The notes below the pieces were generated by a model. That model was not told the origin of the DNA and searched no databases. It saw nothing but the letters and a program-made list of their open reading frames with translations. From Rhodobacter ferrooxidans (GTDB taxonomy: Bacteria > Pseudomonadota > Alphaproteobacteria > Rhodobacterales > Rhodobacteraceae): a stretch of DNA of 53,913 nucleotides. This document shows, piece by piece, positions 1-6,453 of this stretch. Both the position numbers and the translations under genes were made by a program. Numbering within the stretch: position 1 is the first letter of the stretch; every line of letters begins with the position of its first letter. The stretch is from positions 1-53,913 of the forward strand of contig NZ_ACYY01000023.1 in assembly GCF_000176015.1 (NCBI RefSeq). Direction: 5' to 3'.

Positions 1-264
1 GCCGCCGACGCCCGCCCGCCACGCGCCGACCGCGGCGAGGGCTTCAAGGGCAAGCCGCGGCCCAAGGGTGGCAAGCCCGAAGGCAAGCCGGAGCGTGGTG
101 ACCGCGGCGACCGCGGCAACCGCCCGGACCGGGGCGACCGCGGCGGCAAGGATCACGGCAAGTCCGCGCCGCAGACCTACGAGGCGCGTCCGCCGCGCGC
201 CGAAAAGCCGATCGACCCCGACAACCCGTTTGCCGTGCTGCTGGCCCTGAAAGGCCGGACCTGA
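1..264 (+). CDS. C-terminal end of a helicase-like protein (5' end outside window)
   Basis: Frame 1 is open from the first base to TGA at 262-264 and gives an 87-residue tail. It is very basic and glycine-rich, with repeated Gly-Asp-Arg/Arg-Gly units and Lys-Pro-Lys-Gly segments, and ends in the motif DPDNPFAVLLALKGRT. From memory, such a tail closes the SUV3/MgpS-like ATP-dependent helicases that sit directly upstream of the S4-domain gene, fdxA and carD in Rhodobacteraceae. The helicase assignment therefore rests on gene order and this tail; no helicase motif is inside the window. RGD/RGG-rich tails of this kind usually add unspecific RNA affinity. The next gene starts 9 nt downstream, so the two are probably cotranscribed. 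Confidence 0.6.
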   Translation, partial: AADARPPRADRGEGFKGKPRPKGGKPEGKPERGDRGDRGNRPDRGDRGGKDHGKSAPQTYEARPPRAEKPIDPDNPFAVLLALKGRT

Positions 265-273
265 GGCCTGGCG

Positions 274-576
274 GTGCGGCAGGGAAATCCCGCTGCATTG
301 CCAAGGCAGCGGCTGGACCTCTGGCTGTGGCAGGCGCGGTTCTTCAAGACCCGCGCCCTTGCCGCGGCCGTGGTCAGTTCCGGCCACCTGCGGCTGAACG
401 GTGCCAAGGTTGGCAAGCCCGGCCATGGCGTCACCCCCGGTGATGTTCTGGGCTTCGTGCAGGCCGACCGGCTGCGGCTGGTGCGGGTTCTGGGCCTCGC
501 ACAGCGCCGCGGCCCTTCCATCGAGGCGCAGACGCTCTATCTCGATCTGGATGCGCCATCGTCACCGCTTGAATGA
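274..576 (+). CDS. S4-domain RNA-binding protein (HslR-like)
   Basis: This 100-residue protein starts at GTG 274. An S4 RNA-binding fold begins near residue 13 with the signature RLDLWLWQARFFKTRALA and continues through the Gly-His-Leu-Arg-Leu-Asn-Gly turn near residues 36-42. HslR (Hsp15) of E. coli has the same small S4 architecture and binds free 50S subunits carrying stalled peptidyl-tRNA. That role is inferred here. The gene follows the helicase by 9 nt, which suggests an RNA-metabolism pair, and it precedes fdxA by 54 nt. No other start with a better ribosome-binding site is visible. Confidence 0.8.
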   Translation: MRQGNPAALPRQRLDLWLWQARFFKTRALAAAVVSSGHLRLNGAKVGKPGHGVTPGDVLGFVQADRLRLVRVLGLAQRRGPSIEAQTLYLDLDAPSSPLE

Positions 577-630
577 TCGGGACAGTTGGTCTAGCAAGAC
601 CGCGAAACGCCAAGGGAGACCGCACCTGCC

Positions 631-969
631 ATGACCTATGTGGTGATCGACAACTGTATCGCCTGCAAATACACCGACTGTGTCGAGGTTTGCCCGGTGG
701 ACTGTTTCTACGAAGGCGAAAACATGCTGGTCATCCACCCGGATGAATGTATCGACTGCGGCGTGTGCGAACCGGAATGTCCGGCCGACGCCATCCGCCC
801 CGATACCGAGCCGGACATGGACACCTGGGTGGAGTTCAACCGCAAATACGCCGAGATGTGGCCGGTGATCGTCACCAAGAAAGACATGCTGCCCGACGCC
901 GAGGCCCGTGACGGCGAAACCAATAAACTGGCTACATATTTTTCGGAAAAGCCCGGTCTGGGCGGCTGA
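631..969 (+). CDS. fdxA: 7Fe ferredoxin, FdxA type
   Basis: This 112-residue ferredoxin carries two cysteine clusters: C-x2-C-x4-C-x3-C ([17 protein letters not shown]) near residues 9-25, and [12 protein letters not shown] near residues 40-51. This is the pattern of the Azotobacter vinelandii FdI/FdxA family, which holds one [3Fe-4S] and one [4Fe-4S] cluster. The C-terminal extension of about 55 residues is usual for the alphaproteobacterial form. It is a soluble cytoplasmic electron carrier; the partner cannot be told from sequence. ATG 631 is preceded by AAGGGAG. The gene is followed by a 306-bp spacer and then carD, a conserved adjacency in Rhodobacterales. Confidence 0.93.
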   Translation: MTYVVIDNCIACKYTDCVEVCPVDCFYEGENMLVIHPDECIDCGVCEPECPADAIRPDTEPDMDTWVEFNRKYAEMWPVIVTKKDMLPDAEARDGETNKLATYFSEKPGLGG

Positions 970-1094
970 TTTCCGGGTAATTCCGGATGCATGCGAATCG
1001 CTTCGCCGCGGCAGGTGCCGACGGGTGTTTTGCCTGACGCAAAAAACTGTTTGAATTCAATGCATCGCCGGTTTGCGACATCGCGCTGTCGTCG

Positions 1095-1123
1095 TTGGAA
1101 TCAGGCGAATTTTGTGTTATGAT
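1095..1123 (+). promoter_or_regulatory. sigma70 promoter of carD
   Basis: TTGGAA (1095-1100) is separated by exactly 17 nt from TATGAT (1118-1123), a near-consensus housekeeping promoter in an otherwise GC-rich 306-bp spacer (970-1275). Transcription would start near 1130 and give a leader of about 145 nt before the carD ATG. I see no gene in the rest of the spacer. The -10 hexamer ends in T, which is uncommon among Rhodobacter promoters. Confidence 0.65.
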
Positions 1124-1275
1124 GTCGTTACAAAGAAGCACGGGAACCGGACCCTTCGGCAGCGCCGCTTGCCTGCGAAGGATACTCCAGCGACAATTCA
1201 TCTGCATCGTCGGGGTTTTTCCCCGGACGGTGGATTTTCGTCGGATGATGGGGAACCTTTCGAGGAAGCGACTGA

Positions 1276-1785
1276 ATGACCAAATCGAAGAAGCCTGAGT
1301 TTCGTCCCAACGAGTTTGTGGTTTACCCTGCCCATGGCGTCGGCAAGATCATCTCGATCGAAGAACAGGAAATCGCGGGGCTGCATCTGGAGCTGTTCGT
1401 GATTTCGTTCGAAAAAGACAAGATGACGCTGCGCGTTCCCACCCACAAGGCCACCGAGATCGGCATGCGCGGGCTGTCCTCGCCCGATATCGTGACCAAG
1501 GCGCTGGATACGCTGAAGGGCAAGGCGCGGGTGAAGCGGGCGATGTGGTCGCGCCGGGCGCAGGAATATGAACAGAAGATCAACTCGGGCGACCTGCTGT
1601 CGATCGCTGAAGTGGTGCGCGACCTGCACCGCAGCGACGACCAGCGCGAGCAAAGCTATTCCGAGCGGCAGCTTTACGAGGCGGCGCTGGAACGGCTGAC
1701 CCGCGAAGTCGCCGCCGTGTCGGGCGTGGACGAGGCCGGGGCGCAGAAGACCGTCGGCACCGTGCTGACTTCGCGCGCCGCCTGA
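1276..1785 (+). CDS. carD: CarD-family RNA polymerase-binding transcription factor
   Basis: The 169-residue protein has an N-terminal CarD/TRCF RNA-polymerase-interaction domain (about residues 10-65; EFVVYPAHGVGKI, then the beta strands around LELFVISFEKDKMTLRVP) and a helical DNA-contacting C-terminal domain. CarD binds the beta lobe of RNA polymerase and stabilises open complexes, which matters in alphaproteobacteria because most promoters lack the -7 T. Length is normal. ATG 1276 has GAGGAAG 7 nt upstream. It is monocistronic: its own promoter lies upstream and an intrinsic terminator lies 19 nt after the stop. Confidence 0.95.
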   Translation: MTKSKKPEFRPNEFVVYPAHGVGKIISIEEQEIAGLHLELFVISFEKDKMTLRVPTHKATEIGMRGLSSPDIVTKALDTLKGKARVKRAMWSRRAQEYEQKINSGDLLSIAEVVRDLHRSDDQREQSYSERQLYEAALERLTREVAAVSGVDEAGAQKTVGTVLTSRAA

Positions 1786-1803
1786 TCTTTCGGGAGTTCA
1801 GGG

Positions 1804-1834
1804 AAAAGCCGCTGCCTTCGGGCGGCGGCTTTTT
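1804..1834 (+). terminator. intrinsic terminator of carD
   Basis: A 9-bp GC stem (GCCGCTGCC/GGCGGCGGC, one G-T pair) closed by a TTCG tetraloop is followed by TTTTT. It lies between carD and the convergent cobS, and the A-run on its left side makes it plausibly bidirectional. Confidence 0.85.
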
Positions 1835-1842
1835 CTTATGTG

Positions 1843-2604
1843 TCAAAGCATTGCGGCGGCCACGGCCAAAGCGGCCAGTTCGGCCAGTTGCTGCGAGGCC
1901 CCCAGAATGTCGCCGGTCTGGCCGCCGATCCGCGCGCGGGCTATCACCGCCAGCCCCAGGCAGGCCAGCGCCGCCAGCACCGCCATGCCCGGCATCATGC
2001 CGCCCACCAGCAGCAGCGGCAGCCCCAGCCCCAGCGCCAGCGCCCCCAGCACCACCGTTGCCTGCGGCTTGCCCACCGCCTGCGACAACCCGCTGCCGCG
2101 GGCATTGGGCAGCGCCGCCATCAGCAGCACCATCGGCAGCCGCGACAGCGCCCCCACCGCAATCAGCACCGGCCAATGCGCCCCGGCCGCCAGCACAGCA
2201 CTCAACGCCGACCATCGCCCCAGCGTGACGATCAGCAGCGCCAGCACGCCATAGCTGCCGATCCGGCTGTCTTTCATGATCTCCAGCCGCCGGGCCTTGT
2301 CCCAGCCGCCCCACAGGCCATCGGCGCTGTCGGCCAGCCCGTCCTCGTGCATCGCCCCGGTCAGCATGGCGGTGGTGCCCAGCACCAGGGCCGCCACCAC
2401 GCCCGGCGTCAGGCCGATGGACAGCCCGGCTGCGGCCACCAAGGCGGCGAGGCCACCGATGCTGGCACCGACCAAGGGCCAGCTCCAGGCCGTGGCTGCA
2501 CCTTGCGGCGGGTTGGCGGGCATGGCCAGCGGCAGCCGGGTCAGCAGGCCGAAGCCCACGCGCAGATCGCGCAGAAAATTCCCCGGCCTGTCGTTTGTGG
2601 TCAC
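1843..2604 (-). CDS. cobS: adenosylcobinamide-GDP ribazoletransferase (cobalamin synthase)
   Basis: This 253-residue integral membrane enzyme joins adenosylcobinamide-GDP to alpha-ribazole(-5'-phosphate), the last assembly step of cobalamin. The conserved region MHEDGLADSADGLWGG (near residues 84-99), with acidic residues for metal binding, and MKDSRIGSYG (near 109-118) are diagnostic of CobS. The rest is a string of hydrophobic helices rich in Ala/Leu/Gly. The start is GTG at 2604, preceded by GAAGGGG. It is divergent from cobT, which makes the alpha-ribazole phosphate substrate, with only 81 bp between the two starts. No cobalamin riboswitch fits in that space. Confidence 0.95.
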   Translation of the reverse strand: MTTNDRPGNFLRDLRVGFGLLTRLPLAMPANPPQGAATAWSWPLVGASIGGLAALVAAAGLSIGLTPGVVAALVLGTTAMLTGAMHEDGLADSADGLWGGWDKARRLEIMKDSRIGSYGVLALLIVTLGRWSALSAVLAAGAHWPVLIAVGALSRLPMVLLMAALPNARGSGLSQAVGKPQATVVLGALALGLGLPLLLVGGMMPGMAVLAALACLGLAVIARARIGGQTGDILGASQQLAELAALAVAAAML

Positions 2605-2685
2605 TTTGTCGCCCCTTCCGTGCTGGCAGTGCTGCCGCTTTGTTGATAGCGAAGGCGGACCATGGGTTCAATGAAGGAACAGACG

Positions 2686-3702
2686 ATGACCGCAGCATTC
2701 TCCACCTTGGCCGATTTCCGCAAACGGCTGGAAGCGCTGCCCGTTGCCGATGCGGCGGCAGTTCTGGCGGCAACCGAGCGCAATGGCCAGTTGACCAAGC
2801 CGCCGGGGGCGCTGGGGCGGCTGGAGTCGCTGGCGATCTGGTATGCCGGGTGGCGCGGCACTGGTCGCCCCAGCCTGGAGCATCCGCAGGTGATTGTTTT
2901 TGCAGGCAATCACGGCATCGCCGCGCGTGGGGTGTCGCTGTTTCCGGTGGAAGTGACGGTGCAGATGGTGGCGAATTTTCAGGCCGGAGGCGCGGCGATC
3001 AACCAGCTTTCCAAAGCTTTTGGCGCCACGATGACCGTGCAGGCGCTGGACCTTGACCACCCGACGCAGGATTTCACCCATGCCCCGGCGATGACCGAGG
3101 CCGAGGTGGTGGCGGCGCTGCTGGCGGGCTGGGAGGCGGTCGATCCGGCGGCCGATCTGCTGGTGGTGGGCGAGATGGGCATCGGCAACACCACCTCGGC
3201 GGCGGCGATTGCCTGCGGGCTGTTTGGCGGGGCGGCGTCGGATTGGGCCGGGCGCGGCACCGGGCTGGACGATGCCGGGGTGTCGCTGAAGGCGCGGGTG
3301 GTGGCCGAAGGTGTGGCTTTGCATGCCGCCAGCTTGGGCGACCCGTTGCAGGTGCTGCGCTGCCTGGGCGGGCGCGAGATTGCGGCGATGGCCGGGGCGA
3401 TTGCCCGGGCGCATGATCTGCGGATACCGGTGCTGCTGGACGGTTTCATCTGCTGTGCCGCCGCCGCGACGCTGGAAATGGCGGTGCCGGGGGCGCTGGA
3501 TCACGCGATGGCGGGGCATGTCAGTGCCGAGGGGGCGCACCGGGCGCTGCTGGCAAAGCTGGGCAAGGCGCCGCTGCTGGACCTGGGGTTGCGGCTGGGC
3601 GAAGGCTCGGGGGCGGCTTTGGCGATTGGCGTGCTGAAGGGGGCGATTGCCTGCCATTCCGGCATGGCGACCTTTGGCGAGGCCGGGGTTTCGGAAAGCT
3701 GA
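2686..3702 (+). CDS. cobT: nicotinate-nucleotide-dimethylbenzimidazole phosphoribosyltransferase
   Basis: The product of 338 residues transfers phosphoribose from nicotinate mononucleotide to 5,6-dimethylbenzimidazole, making alpha-ribazole phosphate for CobS. Family signatures are [16 protein letters not shown] near residue 32, [14 protein letters not shown] near 69, and [14 protein letters not shown] near 164. The C-terminal Glu ([10 protein letters not shown]) matches the catalytic glutamate region. I chose ATG 2686 because AAGGA lies 7 nt upstream; the reading frame is open to an earlier ATG at 2662. It ends 8 nt before a repeat/hairpin shared with the convergent antiporter gene. Confidence 0.95.
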   Translation: MTAAFSTLADFRKRLEALPVADAAAVLAATERNGQLTKPPGALGRLESLAIWYAGWRGTGRPSLEHPQVIVFAGNHGIAARGVSLFPVEVTVQMVANFQAGGAAINQLSKAFGATMTVQALDLDHPTQDFTHAPAMTEAEVVAALLAGWEAVDPAADLLVVGEMGIGNTTSAAAIACGLFGGAASDWAGRGTGLDDAGVSLKARVVAEGVALHAASLGDPLQVLRCLGGREIAAMAGAIARAHDLRIPVLLDGFICCAAAATLEMAVPGALDHAMAGHVSAEGAHRALLAKLGKAPLLDLGLRLGEGSGAALAIGVLKGAIACHSGMATFGEAGVSES

Positions 3703-3709
3703 AAGGAAG

Positions 3710-3776
3710 CCGGGGAGGGGGCTGTCGGCCCCCTCCCCGGACCCCTCCCCCGAGGATATTTTTCCAAAGGAGAATG
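3710..3776. repeat. dispersed post-stop element 1 with 13-bp hairpin (terminator-like)
   Basis: A perfect 13-bp stem (3710-3722 with 3728-3740, loop TGTCG) is followed by GAGGATATTTTTCC and AAAGGAGAATG. Read on the minus strand, it is the family head CATTCTCCTTTGG-AAAATATCCTCGGGG directly after the antiporter stop codon. The family recurs at 16696, 27967, 39844, 41434 and 43468. It lies between convergent cobT and the antiporter gene and probably ends both transcripts. Confidence 0.7.
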
Positions 3777-3783
3777 CAGGGGT

Positions 3784-5673
3784 TTATTCGGCGGCGCGGC
3801 TTTCGGGGCGGGCCTGTTCCAACTCGTCGCTGAGCGCGGTTTCAAGGTCGCGGTCCAGTTCGCGGGCGCGGTCCATATAGGCTTCGTTCAGGTGCACCGG
3901 CTGGCCCGGCACCCAAAGCTCGGCCAGTTCGCGCAGCGCCACCCGGTCGGCCTTGAAGTAGGTTTGCGACAGTTTGGCGGCCTCGTAGTCGGTGAACCCC
4001 ATGTTTTCCAGCACATAGCGCCCGGCCCGCACCGCCGAGTCGAAGGTTTCGCGCACGATGTCGTCGGCACCGGCCTGATAGAGTTCATAGACATTCACCC
4101 GGTCGCGGGCGCGGGCGACGATGTGCAGATCGGGGCGCATCTTGCGGGCATAGGTGACGATCTTCACCGTATTGGCAAAATCATCCACTGCCACCACCAG
4201 CACGCTGGCCTGCGCCAGGCCCGCCGCCTCCAGCAGTTCGGGGCGGGCGGGGTCACCGAAGAAGCCCTTGACGCCAAAGCGGCGCAGCACCTCGATCGCC
4301 GCCATGTCGGCGTCCAGCACCACGGTGCTGAGGCCGCTCATCCTTGCCATGCGGTTGACCACCTGACCGAAGCGGCCGATGCCTGCGATGATCACCGGCG
4401 CCTTCTCGTCGATCTCGTCGGGGTGATGGTCGGGGGTGCGGGCGGCGATGCGGTGGGCCAGCCGGTCATAGCCGATGAACAGCGCCGGGGTCAGCAGCAT
4501 CGACAGGCTGATCACCAGCAGCGCCAGTTGCGCCACGCTGTCGGGCAGGATCATCTGCTGCACCGCAAAGCTGACGATCAGGAAGCCGAATTCGCCGGCC
4601 TGCGCCAGGCCAAGGCTGAACAGCCAGCGGTCGCGCCCCTTTACCGCGAAGAAATGCGTCAGCGCATACAGCACCGCCGCCTTCAGCGCGATCAGCCCCA
4701 GCGTCAGCCCCAGAATAGTGCCCGGCTGTTCGGCCAGCACGGCGACGTTGATGCTGACCCCGACGGTCATGAAGAACAGGCCCATCAGGATGCCCTTGAA
4801 CGGGCGGATATCGGCCTCGAGCTGATGGCGGAATTCCGAGTTGGCCAGCACCACCCCGGCCAGAAACGTGCCCAAGGCCGGTGACAGCCCGACCAGCATC
4901 ATCAGGAAGGCAATGCCCAGCACCATCAACAGCGAGATGAAGGTGGACATCTCGGGCAGGCGCGAGGCGTGCACGAACCGAAACACCGGGCGGGTCAGGA
5001 AATGCCCGCCCAGCACGATGCCCGCCACCGCGGCCAGCGTCAGCAGCGTCACCACCCAGCCCGGCTGCGACTGCACGAAGCTGAGCAGCGGCTCGGCGGC
5101 GTTTTGCGGCGTGGCGTCGGTGCTGTTGCTGACGCCATGGGTGGCGGCGGTGGTGGCGGGGCGGCTGGCCAGCAGCGGGATCAGCGCCAGCATCGGCACC
5201 ACCGCGATATCCTGTGTCAGCAGCACCGAGAAGATCGACCGCCCACCGGCGCTGCGCAGCAGGTTCTTTTCGGTCAGCGTTTGCAGCACGATGGCGGTCG
5301 AGGACAGCGACATCAGCAACCCCAGCGTCAGCGCCACCTGCCAGGCCTGCCCCAGCGCCAGCATCACCCCGGCAATCAGCGCCGTGGTCAGCACGACCTG
5401 CAGGCCACCAAGGCCCAGCAGCCGGTGCCGCATCTCCCACAGGGTGCGGGGTTCCAGTTCCAGCCCGATCAGGAACAGCATCATCACCACGCCAAACTCG
5501 GCAAAGTGTTGCAGGTCCTGGGTTTCCGACCCGGCCAGCCCCAGCACCGGCCCCAGCAGGATGCCCGCCGCCAGATAGCCCAGCACCGAGCCAAGCCCCA
5601 GCCGGACCGAGATCGGCACGATCAGGACGGCGGCACCAAGGTAGAGGCTGGCTTGCAGCAGGAATCCTTCCAT
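3784..5673 (-). CDS. monovalent cation:proton antiporter-2 (CPA2/Kef-type) with TrkA-N domain
   Basis: The 629-residue protein has an N-terminal Na+/H+-exchanger-type membrane domain of about 12-13 helices (residues about 1-390). A cytosolic Rossmann RCK/TrkA-N domain (VIIAGIGRFGQVVNRMARMS) and an acidic tail follow. This layout is that of KefB/KefC K+/H+ antiporters, which export K+ under electrophile or pH stress. No KefF/KefG ancillary gene is adjacent, so glutathione gating is unproven. I chose ATG 5673 (MEGFLLQASLYLG), which begins the first membrane helix and has AAAGGA upstream; the open frame extends 39 codons further without membrane character. A linker of about 50 residues between two helices near residue 175 is Thr/Ala-rich and unusually long. 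Confidence 0.87.
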   Translation of the reverse strand: MEGFLLQASLYLGAAVLIVPISVRLGLGSVLGYLAAGILLGPVLGLAGSETQDLQHFAEFGVVMMLFLIGLELEPRTLWEMRHRLLGLGGLQVVLTTALIAGVMLALGQAWQVALTLGLLMSLSSTAIVLQTLTEKNLLRSAGGRSIFSVLLTQDIAVVPMLALIPLLASRPATTAATHGVSNSTDATPQNAAEPLLSFVQSQPGWVVTLLTLAAVAGIVLGGHFLTRPVFRFVHASRLPEMSTFISLLMVLGIAFLMMLVGLSPALGTFLAGVVLANSEFRHQLEADIRPFKGILMGLFFMTVGVSINVAVLAEQPGTILGLTLGLIALKAAVLYALTHFFAVKGRDRWLFSLGLAQAGEFGFLIVSFAVQQMILPDSVAQLALLVISLSMLLTPALFIGYDRLAHRIAARTPDHHPDEIDEKAPVIIAGIGRFGQVVNRMARMSGLSTVVLDADMAAIEVLRRFGVKGFFGDPARPELLEAAGLAQASVLVVAVDDFANTVKIVTYARKMRPDLHIVARARDRVNVYELYQAGADDIVRETFDSAVRAGRYVLENMGFTDYEAAKLSQTYFKADRVALRELAELWVPGQPVHLNEAYMDRARELDRDLETALSDELEQARPESRAAE

Positions 5674-5829
5674 CGGCGTCCTTTCCGGGCTGGCGGTGGT
5701 GGGGGCGATCCTTGCGGCGACCGTTTGGCGCGTAAGGATCGGGCCAAGGATAGGCGGCGCGGGTCGGAAATGTCCATGCGGCAAACGCATGGAATCCGGT
5801 CACAATGTCGCGTTTTGGAAAGTGGCGGC

Positions 5830-6453
5830 CTAGCCGCGCGGCAGGGCCAGGGCCAGCATGCGACCGCCCTTCTGATAGCGCACTTCGGTGGCGGTTATTG
5901 CGGCCACGGTGCCACCATCGACCCGGTCACCGACCTTGATCTTCTTGAAGCGGCCATTGCTTTGGCGGACCAGGGCGTGGCGGTTGTTGGCCGGGCCATA
6001 GATGCCGATCAGGTTGGTGTCCGACAGGCTGATGGCATTGACGAAAGTTGCCTGCTTGGCCACCGAGGCGCGGGTGGGAATTTGCGGCGCGGCGGTCGGT
6101 TCGGGTTCATCCTGGGCCTCGGGCTCTGACGGCGCGGCGGCGGCGGCCTGACGCTCGGGTGCGCGCACGGCGGCGGCCACGGCGGCCTCGACCGCCTTGG
6201 AGAAATCGCCGGGGCGGGCGGCGGGGCGGCGCGAAACGCCGACACCGTTCAGGGCGATCCGGGTTCCGGCGGGCTCTGCTTGCGGCTCTGTCGCGGTGGC
6301 GGCAGAGGCGGAAAGAGAGGCGGCCTGGGTGGCAAGGCGGGCGGCTTCGCCCGCAGCCAGCACCGTGGCCGGTCGGGCGCGGGGGCGCAGGCTGGTCAGG
6401 CGACTGCCGGGCGGAATGGCCAGCGAGGCGCCATCATCGGGCGGGCTGACCAC
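5830..6453 (-). pseudogene. C-terminal part of a frameshifted Pro/Ala-rich membrane protein
   Basis: This 207-codon frame continues the protein encoded at 6396-8960 after a frameshift at a run of eight C on the coding strand (6454-6461). Adding one C restores a smooth join (Leu-Ala-Pro-Pro-Pro-Val-Val-Ser-Pro-Pro). The last 60 residues form a small beta domain, LIGIYGPANNRHALVRQSNG then KKIKVGDRVDGGTVAAI, which resembles the periplasmic PilP/GspC-type domain of pilus and secretion systems. By itself the piece begins with GTG and has no ribosome-binding site. It is more likely part of one gene than a separate one. A sequencing error in the homopolymer is as likely as a true mutation. Confidence 0.7.

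Noticed and set aside
2605-2685. Cobalamin riboswitch between cobS and cobT
   Set aside because: Only 81 bp lie between the starts, and no B12-box-like sequence or needed length is present.
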